64,000 bases of DNA from an uncultured Lachnospiraceae bacterium (GCA_910585075.1 CAJUED010000012.1:34554-98553); one strand, 5' to 3'; shown: positions 43,350 through 52,187, counted from the first letter of the stretch. The notes: generated from the letters alone by a model not told the origin. Translations and numbers: made by a program.

Positions 43350-45485
43350 TCAAGCAATTCCCTCAATCAATTCTAAAAGCTCCTGTCTGTTAACCGGCTT
43401 TCCCAAATGAGCATTCATGCCGCTGGCCAGGGATTTCTTTCTGTCCTCCTCAAAATTATTGGCCGACAGAGCAACCACCGGAATATTCGCCAGAGCCTCA
43501 TCTTCCAACTTTCGAATATTCCTTGTTGCCGTGTGGCCGTCCATCACCGGCATCTGTATGTCCATCAGAACCAGAAAATATTCCCCGGGCCGGGAATTCT
43601 TTATCATTTCAACCGCAACACTTCCATTTTCAGCTGTGTCGATCAGATAGCCCGCATCTGTCAGAAGCACAATTATAATCTCAAGATTTACCTTATTGTC
43701 CTCTACCACCAAAATCTTCCCGTGTTTCGGCCGGACCGCCCTTCTTGTCACAGGTACGGGATCCGATTCACCGTCTTTATTCTGCCGCCTTAGATTTAAG
43801 GTCACAATAAAGCGGCTGCCCTTGCCGGAAATACTGGATACCTCTATGGTTCCTCCCATCAGTTCCACAATATTTTTTACAATGGGGAGTCCCAGCCCTG
43901 TGCCCTTCACCCCGCTTAAAGTTGAATTTCTCTCACGCTCAAAGGGCTCAAAAATATGTTCCAGGAAACTTTCACTGATACCAATTCCCGTATCCTCAAT
44001 CACAAATTGAAAAATTACAAAATGTCTCGAAGCCCTCTGTTCTACCACGGAAAAATGAATTTTTCCGCCCCTTTCCGTATAATTTACCGCATTACCCGTA
44101 ATCCGCAAGAAAATCTGCATCAGGCGTTCTTTGTTGCTGCGTATCTCCGGATGCGCAATCCCATCTGTACTTAACCGGAATTCAATTCCCTTTGCCTCGG
44201 CCCTCGGAAGGATATTCGCCTGTAAATCCTGCAAAATGTCATGGAGATTGCATTCCGTCTCCGGGAAATTGCTTTGGCTTGTCCGCAGCCGTGACAATTC
44301 CAGCATATCATCCAGCAGATGGAGCAAATCCTGACCGGACGATTCTATCTTCTCAAGGTAACCGCGCAGGACTTCCGCCTCATCACCGATATGGCTCTTT
44401 GCAAGTGTGGTAAAACCCATAATCGCATTCATTGGGGTGCGTATGTCATGGGACATATTAGCCAGCAGCACATCCTTTGCCTTGCTTGACTGCTTCGCAT
44501 GGTTCATGGCTTCCTCAAGCAGCCTGTTCTGCGCTGCCTCATGGCGGACCGCATCATCAATATCCCTGCATCCCACCACTACCTGGGATCCATTCCCTGC
44601 ATTTCCCACATTGACCACACATAACTGCAGATGAACAATTTTCTTATCATTCACCACCCTGTAATTCACATGATAAACCTTATTCCCGGCAAGCTGTTCT
44701 TTGATATAATCAAAATCCACCGCTCCTAAGAAAAGCTTCCTGTCCTCCGGATACACCCATTCCCTTGCATAATCCGAAAGGAAATCCGTAAATACCCTAA
44801 GGTCGTACACACCATCATGAAAATTCTTATGTATCCTGTCACTGACCTGATAGGGCTGAAAAGTCCCCTCAATAAAGTCCAGAAAAAAGATAGATTCATA
44901 ATCAATACTGAGCCCATCAATCAGCTCCAAACGTCTGATTTGTTCCTGATTCATCGATTCCAGCTTTTTATCATAGGCATCAATCTGATTTTGTAATTTT
45001 AACTTCTCCCGCCTTTTCTCCTCCTCCTGCCGCATGCGCTTTTCCGTAGCGTCGCCTATAAATACATAAAATACATCCCCAAACAAATCGCTGTGGGTGA
45101 AATGTCCATAATCCTCTATCCAGCGGATTTCGCCGCCCTTTTGAATAATCCGGTACTCCACATAATCCAAATCGTACTTGCTCTCTGCAATCTGCAGCCT
45201 GATGCTCTCCTCAACCTCATCCAAATCATCAGGATGCACTATCCCCCGGAAGCTGTTTCCTGTAAGCGCCTTAAATTCCTCCATGGTATCGCAGTTAAAA
45301 ATCCGGAGCATCGCCTCGTTTGCATAAATAATATCTTCATCGCCATCAGCATGATATATGAAAAAACCACCCGGCATCTTACCTATAATTGTCTTCATAC
45401 TGACCACTGCATCATCCCAGACTTCCTCTTTACCGGTATCCCGACCGGATAAAAATTCCTCTTTTGGCATATAATCATTATTCAA
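43350..45485 (-). CDS. Cytosolic PAS-PAS hybrid histidine kinase
   Basis: 711 residues: PAS domains at about 30-150 and 190-310, HisKA with His346 (SHDIRTP), HATPase (GTGLGLPIVKNI), and a C-terminal receiver (ILVVEDNKVN; phospho-acceptor in LVLMDIQMPVMDG). No transmembrane helix, so it senses a cytosolic cue. There is no HPt or output domain, so a phosphotransfer partner must lie elsewhere. I start at TTG (LNNDYMPKE), 8 nt after GGAGG. It is divergent from the adhesin cluster, which makes regulation of that cluster possible but unproven. Confidence 0.87.
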   Translation of the reverse strand: MNNDYMPKEEFLSGRDTGKEEVWDDAVVSMKTIIGKMPGGFFIYHADGDEDIIYANEAMLRIFNCDTMEEFKALTGNSFRGIVHPDDLDEVEESIRLQIAESKYDLDYVEYRIIQKGGEIRWIEDYGHFTHSDLFGDVFYVFIGDATEKRMRQEEEKRREKLKLQNQIDAYDKKLESMNQEQIRRLELIDGLSIDYESIFFLDFIEGTFQPYQVSDRIHKNFHDGVYDLRVFTDFLSDYAREWVYPEDRKLFLGAVDFDYIKEQLAGNKVYHVNYRVVNDKKIVHLQLCVVNVGNAGNGSQVVVGCRDIDDAVRHEAAQNRLLEEAMNHAKQSSKAKDVLLANMSHDIRTPMNAIMGFTTLAKSHIGDEAEVLRGYLEKIESSGQDLLHLLDDMLELSRLRTSQSNFPETECNLHDILQDLQANILPRAEAKGIEFRLSTDGIAHPEIRSNKERLMQIFLRITGNAVNYTERGGKIHFSVVEQRASRHFVIFQFVIEDTGIGISESFLEHIFEPFERERNSTLSGVKGTGLGLPIVKNIVELMGGTIEVSSISGKGSRFIVTLNLRRQNKDGESDPVPVTRRAVRPKHGKILVVEDNKVNLEIIIVLLTDAGYLIDTAENGSVAVEMIKNSRPGEYFLVLMDIQMPVMDGHTATRNIRKLEDEALANIPVVALSANNFEEDRKKSLASGMNAHLGKPVNRQELLELIEGIA

Positions 45486-45929
45486 AGCCACATCCTCCGT
45501 CAATTCTAAAATGATTGCCAAGTGCCTACATACAGTACATTCGTTCACAGTATACAAATTATAACCATTCATGCAAGCCTGTGCATAACTTTACAGACCA
45601 CGAGAACATGATATATAAACACAATTTTATCATAGCATGTTTAAATTCGTCTGTCACCAACGATTTTCTTTGGCTTATAACCATTTTTTTAGTTTCACTT
45701 GTTCATTTTTATAAAAATAAACATATTATAATTATAAATACACTGACTTTTTAAAATACAAAAATTAGCCCCATCCGCAATTCCAAACCACGTTTCCCGC
45801 TCACTTAAGCATATAAGCCTTAGCCACACCTGCCCCAATGCCCGATTGCTATAAAAATGCGGCAGTTCAGCCTTCGGCTGAAATACTTGTATAGAAATAC
45901 TATATAAATAGGAAATTTAGCAAATCATC

Positions 45930-45958
45930 TTGCAACGTAAAGCCTTTTATGCTATTCT
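45930..45958 (+). promoter_or_regulatory. Promoter of adhesin cassette 1
   Basis: TTGCAA, 17-nt spacer, TGC-TATTCT (extended -10). The same architecture (TTGCAA-17-TATTGT, also after TGC) occurs at 52383-52411 before cassette 2, and similarity continues into the first transcribed bases. Confidence 0.65.
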
Positions 45959-46003
45959 TAACCTAAGCATAGGCAAAAAATGCCTAAAATGCAGTCTTTG
46001 CCC

Positions 46004-46038
46004 CATTACACACCGTTTTAAGCAATGCACGTGTAATG
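46004..46038 (+). other. Leader hairpin unique to cassette 1
   Basis: Stem CATTACAC/GTGTAATG (8 bp, perfect) in the first 80 nt of the transcribed leader, preceded by a small AGGCA/TGCCT hairpin at 45971-45985. Cassette 2 lacks a counterpart. Confidence 0.45.
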
Positions 46039-46180
46039 TAATCTTGCAGTAAAAATGCAGCTTCGGCTGTAAATGGTTGGTTTGAACGACAAAATTTTCG
46101 GGGAGCTGGCCATTTTGTTGTATAAAAAATAGCTTGTCTATTTTCATTTGACTGCAAATATTCAGAAAGGGGTGAGCGTT

Positions 46181-46207
46181 ATGACTTTGGGGCCTCCTGG
46201 CAGGTAA
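46181..46207 (+). CDS. Leader peptide MTLGPPGR
   Basis: Nine-codon ORF (ATG to TAA) with AAAGGGGTGA 5 nt upstream. The paralogous leader at 52555-52581 encodes MTLFPPGK, so six of eight residues are conserved (MTL, PPG) while codons differ (ACT/ACG, TTG/CTG, CCT/CCA, GGC/GGA). Synonymous change with the peptide kept indicates selection on the peptide. Pro-Pro-Gly is a known EF-P-dependent stalling sequence. Probable regulatory leader peptide rather than a product. Confidence 0.7.
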   Translation: MTLGPPGR

Positions 46208-46239
46208 CCCCGTTGTCATCCGCATCAGTGACAGCGGGG
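46208..46239 (+). promoter_or_regulatory. Conserved GC hairpin after leader peptide 1
   Basis: CCCCGTTGTCA / TGACAGCGGGG, starting at the base after the leader ORF stop. The ACCCC across its start is complementary to the GGGGT of the leader ORF's Shine-Dalgarno (46169-46173), so two pairings exclude each other. No T-run follows, so it is not a standard terminator. Confidence 0.7.
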
Positions 46240-46334
46240 GCTGAGACAGGAATCAAACTTCGGCGCACTTCGCCGGTTAATTTGTTTTGCGAAGCAGCTT
46301 ATTGATTCTAACTATGATTGCAAAGATACAATTC

Positions 46335-46418
46335 GGCAAAACGTCTGAAAGGGCGCGACGCAAAGCCAAGGAACTAAGGCGGTTCAATTATTTAAGCCGC
46401 TATGTCAGCCTGGTTGCT
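46335..46418 (+). promoter_or_regulatory. c-di-GMP-I riboswitch, tandem copy 1
   Basis: GEMM-I aptamer signatures: GGCAAAACG, GAAA tetraloop hairpin, GACGCAAAGCC, ACTAAGG, and CAGCCTGGTTGC. First of three head-to-tail aptamers. Compared with the consensus the hairpin uses C-G for the usual CC/GG closing pair (AAACG...CGAC). Confidence 0.85.
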
Positions 46419-46426
46419 AATTATAA

Positions 46427-46501
46427 GGGCAAACCGTCGGAAACGCCGGGACGCAAAGCTAAGGGGCCTAATTGTTTCAAAACACATGGCAGCCCGGTTA
46501 C
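46427..46501 (+). promoter_or_regulatory. c-di-GMP-I riboswitch, tandem copy 2
   Basis: GGGCAAACC, GAAA loop, GGGACGCAAAGCT, GGGGCCTAA, and CAGCCCGGTTAC. It is joined to copies 1 and 3 by near-identical linkers (CTAATTATAA), consistent with tandem duplication. Confidence 0.88.
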
Positions 46502-46512
46502 TAATTATAATT

Positions 46513-46610
46513 AGCAAACCATCGGAAACGGTGGGACGCAAAGCTAGGGGGCTAAGGCAATCTAAGCCGTAGCCTGTTTACGGCAGATACGCTATGCCAG
46601 CCCGGTCGCC
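46513..46610 (+). promoter_or_regulatory. c-di-GMP-I riboswitch, tandem copy 3
   Basis: AGCAAACC, GAAA loop, GGGACGCAAAGCTAGGGGGC, and CTATGCCAGCCCGGTCGCC. This gene-proximal copy carries an extra hairpin insertion (GCCGTAGCCTGTTTACGGC) in its second arm and is most similar to the single copy at 52645-52743. Confidence 0.92.
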
Positions 46611-46614
46611 GGAC

Positions 46615-46650
46615 CCTTTGCTTCCGAAGTATTTTAGCAAAGAAAGGAAG
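46615..46650 (+). promoter_or_regulatory. Expression-platform hairpin and Shine-Dalgarno of adhesin 1
   Basis: CTTTGCT...AGCAAAG forms a hairpin ending directly at the ribosome-binding site AAAGGAAG. CCTTT at its 5' end could instead pair with the AAAGG of the ribosome-binding site. The same design is found at 52748-52781. Confidence 0.6.
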
Positions 46651-46656
46651 ACTATT

Positions 46657-49600
46657 ATGAAAAAAAGAAATCTTAAAATATTCAGAAAGCGTGGCCTTGC
46701 TCTGCTGCTTGCTGCTGTTATGGTGGCTGGTACGCCGCAGCTGGTTTCTCTGGCAGAGGATGGCGGTGATATTTCTGACTCAGAAGGCACTGATTATTCT
46801 TTAGAAAGCTATAGTGATTCCGATTCTGATAGCGATTCTAATGACAATGGGGATAACTCTGATGATGAGGGTGGTTCAGATTCCAGTGATGTAATTGTAT
46901 CTGCTGACGTTTCTGATGACTCTGTTGATGCTCCTGATGACTCTGCTTCCACTTCAGATTCCGAATCTGTCACAGAACCCTGGACAGATACGGTTACGGT
47001 TGGAGAAGAACCTGAGCAGATAGAAGTAAGTGGTGAAATAACTACGACTGTTACCGAAACCACTGACGAGACCACCAATGAAACCATTACCGAAACTACA
47101 GTTGAGTGGGATGGCTCCGGCGAACACAAGGACGAAAATGGAGATGGAGTTACCCACGTGGAAGTCGAGGGTGAAGAAAACACCACTACTACTACAGAAT
47201 CTACGGATGTCGATATTGAACTTGAAGATACCGCAGCAGGTGGCAGCGGAATCACCGTTGAAATTCCTGTTAATACAGCTGTTGTAGACGGAAATGGATT
47301 ACCCAAAGCTCCTGAAGGATATTTTTTAAAGAGTGATGATGGCGATGTCCTTGTGTACACAAAGACAGAGGGCGATAATACATCTGAATGGACACTACAA
47401 AAAATTAATCAGGAAGTTTCCGATGGGCAAACTACTACCTATTATAAAACGCTTGGTGTAGATGGTGAAATTGAGTGGGAAGTAGTAGAACAAAGGGACG
47501 CCAACAATAACGTTATTTCTACAAATACTTCAAAAATTATTCGGAATGAAACCGGAGAAATTATTCAGAGGGACTCGGTTGACCATGTTACTGTTGAACA
47601 GACAGTTGAAGTAACCAAACCTGATGTAGCTGAAAAATTAGAGCAGCATTTGCCCAAAGAAGAAGACGGATACACAGAATCAACAACAGAGGATGATACG
47701 GCAAATGGCATTCGGAAATTCGCCAAAACCGAAAATGGTACTCATTATGTGTGGACGGTAAAGGAAGTCAGGGATGAAAACACCAATGAACTTCTTGGTT
47801 ATGAAACTGTTATAAGCGATGAAAAAGTAGAATCCGTTCCATGGAGTGAAAGCGATACCGAACAATTCCTGAGACCCACAGCACCGGATGGTTATACATC
47901 TGAGGATGGAGTCAATTATTCCAAAACAGATGCTGAAGGATATACATGGAAATGGGAGGAAATTCCAAACGGTTATAAGACAATAGAGGAAACGCCAACT
48001 GAAATCATCACTGTGGAAGTAACCTTTGAAAATGGGACTAAGATAATTACTACAAGGCACTCTACCACAACTCGGGAAACTGTTACGGAAACTGAGGATG
48101 GCAAGGTGGAAGTAACCGTGGGGGCTGTTACGGAAGGCTCAGAGCATGGCACTTCTGAAACGAAAGGCCTTACGCCAAACTTGAAACATGACCCGGCCAA
48201 CGGTACAACCAATACGACTACAGACCTGTATGGTTTGCCAGATGCACAACCTTTTACAATCACGGTTACATCTTCATTAAATATTCGAAAAGGTCCCTCG
48301 TCAGCAAACTATCCAACAACTGGCAAGTACCTAAAAAATGGGGATACAGTAACTGTTAATAAGATTGAACTAGATGAAAATGGTGCTCTCTGGGGATGTA
48401 TCGGTAAAGATCAATGGATACATTTGGGCTATGCTAGTGCGCCCTTGCCAGATGAAGGCAATGGATTTCATTTTAGCGGAGGATATGGCTTATCCAGTGC
48501 AGTTATGGTGAATTATCTTGCCCCTGTTTTGGATAAAGACGGAAACCCTGTCATGAAGGATGGGCAACCCGTTATGACTGAAAAAAAATATAATGTTCAC
48601 CAATTTGTAGTATATGATTCCAATGGTAAACCGCATTATGCTTACTGTGCTGACCTTTCGGTTTCTCCTGATAAAGTAGATTACAATATAACAAATGTAG
48701 AAGATAGTGGTTTTTATGATACAGAGGCAGCGGAACAAATTAGTGCAATCGCTTTAAACGGTTATTGGGGAACTTCTTCTGACACCGGAAGTTTGGATTC
48801 TTTCAAGGAATGGTTGATAGAGATTGGGTTTGCTAAATCAAAATCTGAACTTAATTGGATATCCGGCGGAATAGCAATGTCTGCAACACAGGCTGCTATC
48901 TGGTATTACGGCAGTAGTGGAGACCTTACTTTGGCAGATAACCCTTTTGTCTTTTATAATTATAACGGTAATTATTACCAGTATGATAGGCTGCATCATG
49001 CAGGTGTAACGACGGAAAACGATACTCAAAAACATGTCAAAGCAATTTATGATTATTTAATCAACAATCCTGACATAATTAAGGAAAAAAATGTAGCACC
49101 TCCTGCAACAGATTTAATCAATGCAGACAGTCTTGGTAAAGTTAAGGTTACTGTTGGCAAAAATATTAAAGACTTGGAAAACTCTATAGATTCCAAATCA
49201 GAAACGACAAATGATGTTTACAGTACTGATGTCAGCTTCTATTTGGATGTAACAAACAGTCGATTAAACAAGGATGACTTCATCGTACGTGTATATGCAA
49301 TTGGTTCTGACGAACCTTTATACACTTATCGACTGGCAACAGAAGATAGTAAATCTGCCTTGTTAGTAAATAATAATGTAGTTGGTTCTGATGGTATCAT
49401 CATAGAAAATGCAGATGGAAGCTTTACTTTAAAAGATTTAGAGCTTGAAAATGGTGTTGAGGTTACATTACGGATTACCGGTACTCAAACATTAACCAAA
49501 AACGCATACCTGATTTCCGCTTCAGGTGGCTATGATAAATCACAGACCTTTATCAGTGTTGAAGAAGGCGAACGTAATTTTGATTTAAGCCTGAATATAA

Positions 49601-50208
49601 CGCTGAATGTTGCAAAAGGCCAGGCCACCATTGAATCAGAAGTATCTGAAATGGACGCAAGTTCCGCACAGTGGTCTTGGAATTCTAACAGCACTGACAG
49701 TTCCGAGAGCAAAGATGATAATGATGACGGCGGCGGTAATGAAAATAACGAAGGCGATGATGATGACGACGACGATGACAACGATAATAGCAGCAATGAA
49801 TCGGACTCTGATTCAGATTCAGACGATGATTCAGATGCGGATGCTGACGCTGATACCGACTCTGATTCAGACGATGACGCCGATTCAGATGATCCCGGAA
49901 CCCCTGTACCTTTTACAGATGATCCCGGAGACCCTGTATCCCTTATGGATGTTCCTGGAGACCCTGTACCTCTTGCCGAGCTTCCGGCAGAAGATGCATC
50001 ACTGACGGATATTCTTGATGAAGATGTTCCTTTAGCGGCCCTTCCCAGACGTAGCTCCCTGGTAGATATTTTTGATGAGGAGGTTCCTCTGGCAAATATA
50101 CCTCAGACAGGTGATATTTCTGACGTATGGTATGCGATTGCCGTTCTCTCCGCTGCCGGGTTATTGTGTTTGGCGGTTCTGGAACGTAAAAAACGTAAGA
50201 ATGCCTAA
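46657..50208 (+). CDS. Thioester-domain surface adhesin 1 (sortase-anchored)
   Basis: 1183 residues. Signal peptide (about 1-34), an acidic Ser/Asp-rich stretch, repetitive beta-rich regions with Thr/Glu, an SH3b-like domain (about 532-590, with SLNIRKGPSS), a TQXA/thioester domain with Cys664 (YCADLS) and Gln745 (ATQAAIWYY), a following beta domain, an Asp/Ser-rich wall-spanning region, two DEDVPLA/DEEVPLA motifs and the sorting signal NIPQTGD (Pro1149) with hydrophobic helix and basic tail. In such domains Cys and Gln form an internal thioester that can bind host proteins covalently. Preceded by three c-di-GMP aptamers. Start MKKRNLKIF follows AAAGGAAG. Confidence 0.9.
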   Translation: MKKRNLKIFRKRGLALLLAAVMVAGTPQLVSLAEDGGDISDSEGTDYSLESYSDSDSDSDSNDNGDNSDDEGGSDSSDVIVSADVSDDSVDAPDDSASTSDSESVTEPWTDTVTVGEEPEQIEVSGEITTTVTETTDETTNETITETTVEWDGSGEHKDENGDGVTHVEVEGEENTTTTTESTDVDIELEDTAAGGSGITVEIPVNTAVVDGNGLPKAPEGYFLKSDDGDVLVYTKTEGDNTSEWTLQKINQEVSDGQTTTYYKTLGVDGEIEWEVVEQRDANNNVISTNTSKIIRNETGEIIQRDSVDHVTVEQTVEVTKPDVAEKLEQHLPKEEDGYTESTTEDDTANGIRKFAKTENGTHYVWTVKEVRDENTNELLGYETVISDEKVESVPWSESDTEQFLRPTAPDGYTSEDGVNYSKTDAEGYTWKWEEIPNGYKTIEETPTEIITVEVTFENGTKIITTRHSTTTRETVTETEDGKVEVTVGAVTEGSEHGTSETKGLTPNLKHDPANGTTNTTTDLYGLPDAQPFTITVTSSLNIRKGPSSANYPTTGKYLKNGDTVTVNKIELDENGALWGCIGKDQWIHLGYASAPLPDEGNGFHFSGGYGLSSAVMVNYLAPVLDKDGNPVMKDGQPVMTEKKYNVHQFVVYDSNGKPHYAYCADLSVSPDKVDYNITNVEDSGFYDTEAAEQISAIALNGYWGTSSDTGSLDSFKEWLIEIGFAKSKSELNWISGGIAMSATQAAIWYYGSSGDLTLADNPFVFYNYNGNYYQYDRLHHAGVTTENDTQKHVKAIYDYLINNPDIIKEKNVAPPATDLINADSLGKVKVTVGKNIKDLENSIDSKSETTNDVYSTDVSFYLDVTNSRLNKDDFIVRVYAIGSDEPLYTYRLATEDSKSALLVNNNVVGSDGIIIENADGSFTLKDLELENGVEVTLRITGTQTLTKNAYLISASGGYDKSQTFISVEEGERNFDLSLNITLNVAKGQATIESEVSEMDASSAQWSWNSNSTDSSESKDDNDDGGGNENNEGDDDDDDDDNDNSSNESDSDSDSDDDSDADADADTDSDSDDDADSDDPGTPVPFTDDPGDPVSLMDVPGDPVPLAELPAEDASLTDILDEDVPLAALPRRSSLVDIFDEEVPLANIPQTGDISDVWYAIAVLSAAGLLCLAVLERKKRKNA

Positions 50209-50272
50209 AAAATAGTTACGTGAAAAATAAGAAATGCGATTACGCTTTGCGTGTCTGCTAGCATTAACCAAA

Positions 50273-50303
50273 AGCCGGAGCCCCAATCGGGCTCCGGTTT
50301 TAT
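50273..50303 (+). terminator. Terminator between adhesin 1 and its toroid partner
   Basis: GCCGGAGCCC / GGGCTCCGG stem with TTTTATT. The partner gene lies 115 nt beyond, so it is read by partial read-through or its own promoter. Cassette 2 has the same arrangement. Confidence 0.85.
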
Positions 50304-50417
50304 TAATAAAAGTAGCAAAGAGTAAAAGATTTTTAAATCTTTCACTCCACAGGTTTGTGTCTGCGCTGCATCCACAAACTTATAAAACTGCAAAAGCAGC
50401 GCAGAAATGAGAAAACC

Positions 50418-52187
50418 ATGAAGAAAAAAAAGCTTCTCCTCTTAGCAGTAACATTACTGGTAGTTATCATCGCGGCGGTATTGGGATTGCTGTTTCCGCT
50501 CCATCATAATAATAGTAATAATACCGAACTTTTTCAGGAAAAGGTCGCTCTGCTTCAGGAATACGCTTTGGCCGATTGGGTTTATGAGGAGCTTGGCAAT
50601 TCCCCCGCCGGTGAAGCCGGAAATGCTGTGTTCCTCTCCGTCTGTGATGGAAAGTCAAGGGCAAAGGTCTATACTGGTACCGGTAAAACATTAGATGAAG
50701 CATGGTCGTCAGTTGTAGATAAAGCAAATCAGGCTTTACAAAAAAATACGCTTTATCCAAAATGGGTTAAAGCAGATGCTCTTTATCTTTCCACTACTGT
50801 CTCCATGCAAGATTTGTCCGCCGCCGTGCAATCCTCCCGACAAGAGTTTTTCCGCTATGGTATAGCTTTTGATACGGAATTTCAGACTGCTCTGTTGGAA
50901 GCCGAACTCAATGGGGCAAAAATTTATGATTATAAAAACGGCGGTATTAATCTAAATGCTTTAAATAAATACTTAAAAAAGGCAAAACATTCTACCTTAG
51001 ACAGGCTTCCTCTGTCATGCACTTTATTCCAATGCGCCGGCTGGATATGTGATGAAGATAATACTGTTTACGATCTAAGCGCCAGCGGCCTTGATTATGG
51101 CCGCCGACAACCGGAAATCCTGGATGCCGCCTATGCCAAGGATTTAATTTTAAATGCCTCCGGCTTTTTGGCGGATCAAGTAAAAGAGGACGGCTCCTTT
51201 GTTTACGGTATCTACCCCCGTTTTGATGAGGAAATTGAAAATTATAATATTGTACGCCATGCCAGCACTCTCTGGTCGCTGATTTGCCGCTATCGGCTGG
51301 CCCCCGACAATGAACTGGAAGAAAAAATCAATCGGACCATTGACTATATGCTCAGCCAGGTCATTTATGATGCGAATGGCAGGGCCTATCTTTATGAGGA
51401 AAAGGCTGACGAAATCAAGCTCGGAGGCTGTGGAATTGCCGTGGTAGCCTTGACAGAGTACATGGAAGTTTTTGAAAATGATAAGTACAAAGACGTTTGC
51501 TGTGCTTTGGGAGAAGGTATTCTTTCTATGCTGGATCAGTCAAGCGGCGAATATTATCATGTTTTGAATGGTGATTTCACACAAAAAGAAGCCTTCCGCA
51601 CGGTCTACTATGACGGTGAAGCAACCTTTGCCCTCTGCCGTCTCTACGGCCTTACCAAAAATCAGACGTGGCTTGATGCCGCACAAAGCGCTGTGAACCA
51701 TTTTATCGAAGCCGACTATACCCAGTATAAAGACCATTGGGTTGCATACAGCATGAATGAAATTACCAAATACATAACCGACAATATGGACTATTATGCC
51801 TTTGCTCTGGAAAATGCTCAGGTAAATTTGAAAGAAATCAGAAACCGTGACACCACTTACCACACCTATTTGGAACTGCTGATGGCTACCTTTGAGCTCT
51901 ATGACCGGATGATGGAAAATGGCGGATTGGTATCCGGTTTTGACTTGGAAGCTTTTTTAGATACCATTTATATCAGGGCAAACCGGCAGTTGAATGGCTA
52001 TTTTTATCCGGAATATGCCATGTATATGGAAAATCCGGAGCGGATTTTAAACACGTTCATGGTGCGGCATGACGGTTACCGTGTCCGCATTGATGATGTC
52101 CAGCACAACATTGGCGGATACTATTTATACTATATTAATTATGATAAGCTGGTAAAATACGGTATGTTGGATATCGTGAACTATTAA
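50418..52187 (+). CDS. Membrane-anchored extracytoplasmic alpha/alpha-barrel-like protein 1
   Basis: 589 residues: N-terminal signal anchor (about 5-27), an N-terminal alpha/beta region (about 45-165, starting near SPAGEAGNAVFLSVCDGKSR, with faint AMMECR1-like character), then helical repeats rich in Trp, Tyr and Gly with YNIVRHASTLWSLICRY, YLYEEKADEIKLGG and a C-terminal NIGGYYLYYINYDKL, resembling (alpha/alpha)6 toroid enzymes. No exact family recognised, and the catalytic residues are unknown. It is paired with adhesin 1 and paralogous to 56472-58223. Possible roles: processing or glycan modification of the adhesin or wall, or thioester maturation. Confidence 0.75.
   Translation: MKKKKLLLLAVTLLVVIIAAVLGLLFPLHHNNSNNTELFQEKVALLQEYALADWVYEELGNSPAGEAGNAVFLSVCDGKSRAKVYTGTGKTLDEAWSSVVDKANQALQKNTLYPKWVKADALYLSTTVSMQDLSAAVQSSRQEFFRYGIAFDTEFQTALLEAELNGAKIYDYKNGGINLNALNKYLKKAKHSTLDRLPLSCTLFQCAGWICDEDNTVYDLSASGLDYGRRQPEILDAAYAKDLILNASGFLADQVKEDGSFVYGIYPRFDEEIENYNIVRHASTLWSLICRYRLAPDNELEEKINRTIDYMLSQVIYDANGRAYLYEEKADEIKLGGCGIAVVALTEYMEVFENDKYKDVCCALGEGILSMLDQSSGEYYHVLNGDFTQKEAFRTVYYDGEATFALCRLYGLTKNQTWLDAAQSAVNHFIEADYTQYKDHWVAYSMNEITKYITDNMDYYAFALENAQVNLKEIRNRDTTYHTYLELLMATFELYDRMMENGGLVSGFDLEAFLDTIYIRANRQLNGYFYPEYAMYMENPERILNTFMVRHDGYRVRIDDVQHNIGGYYLYYINYDKLVKYGMLDIVNY

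Noticed and set aside
46071..46130. 19-codon ORF (MVGLNDKIF...) in leader 1
   Set aside because: No ribosome-binding site and no counterpart in leader 2.
46208..46239. Leader hairpin as a simple intrinsic terminator
   Set aside because: GC-rich stem but no T-run follows in either cassette.
46287..46514. 75-residue plus-strand ORF with internal repeats before adhesin 1
   Set aside because: Its repeats are the tandem c-di-GMP aptamers read through by chance; no ribosome-binding site and no protein similarity.
49740..49900. GA-rich repeat tract as a CRISPR or other DNA repeat array
   Set aside because: It encodes the Asp/Ser-rich wall-spanning region of adhesin 1; repeats are codon-level and irregular, with no spacer structure.
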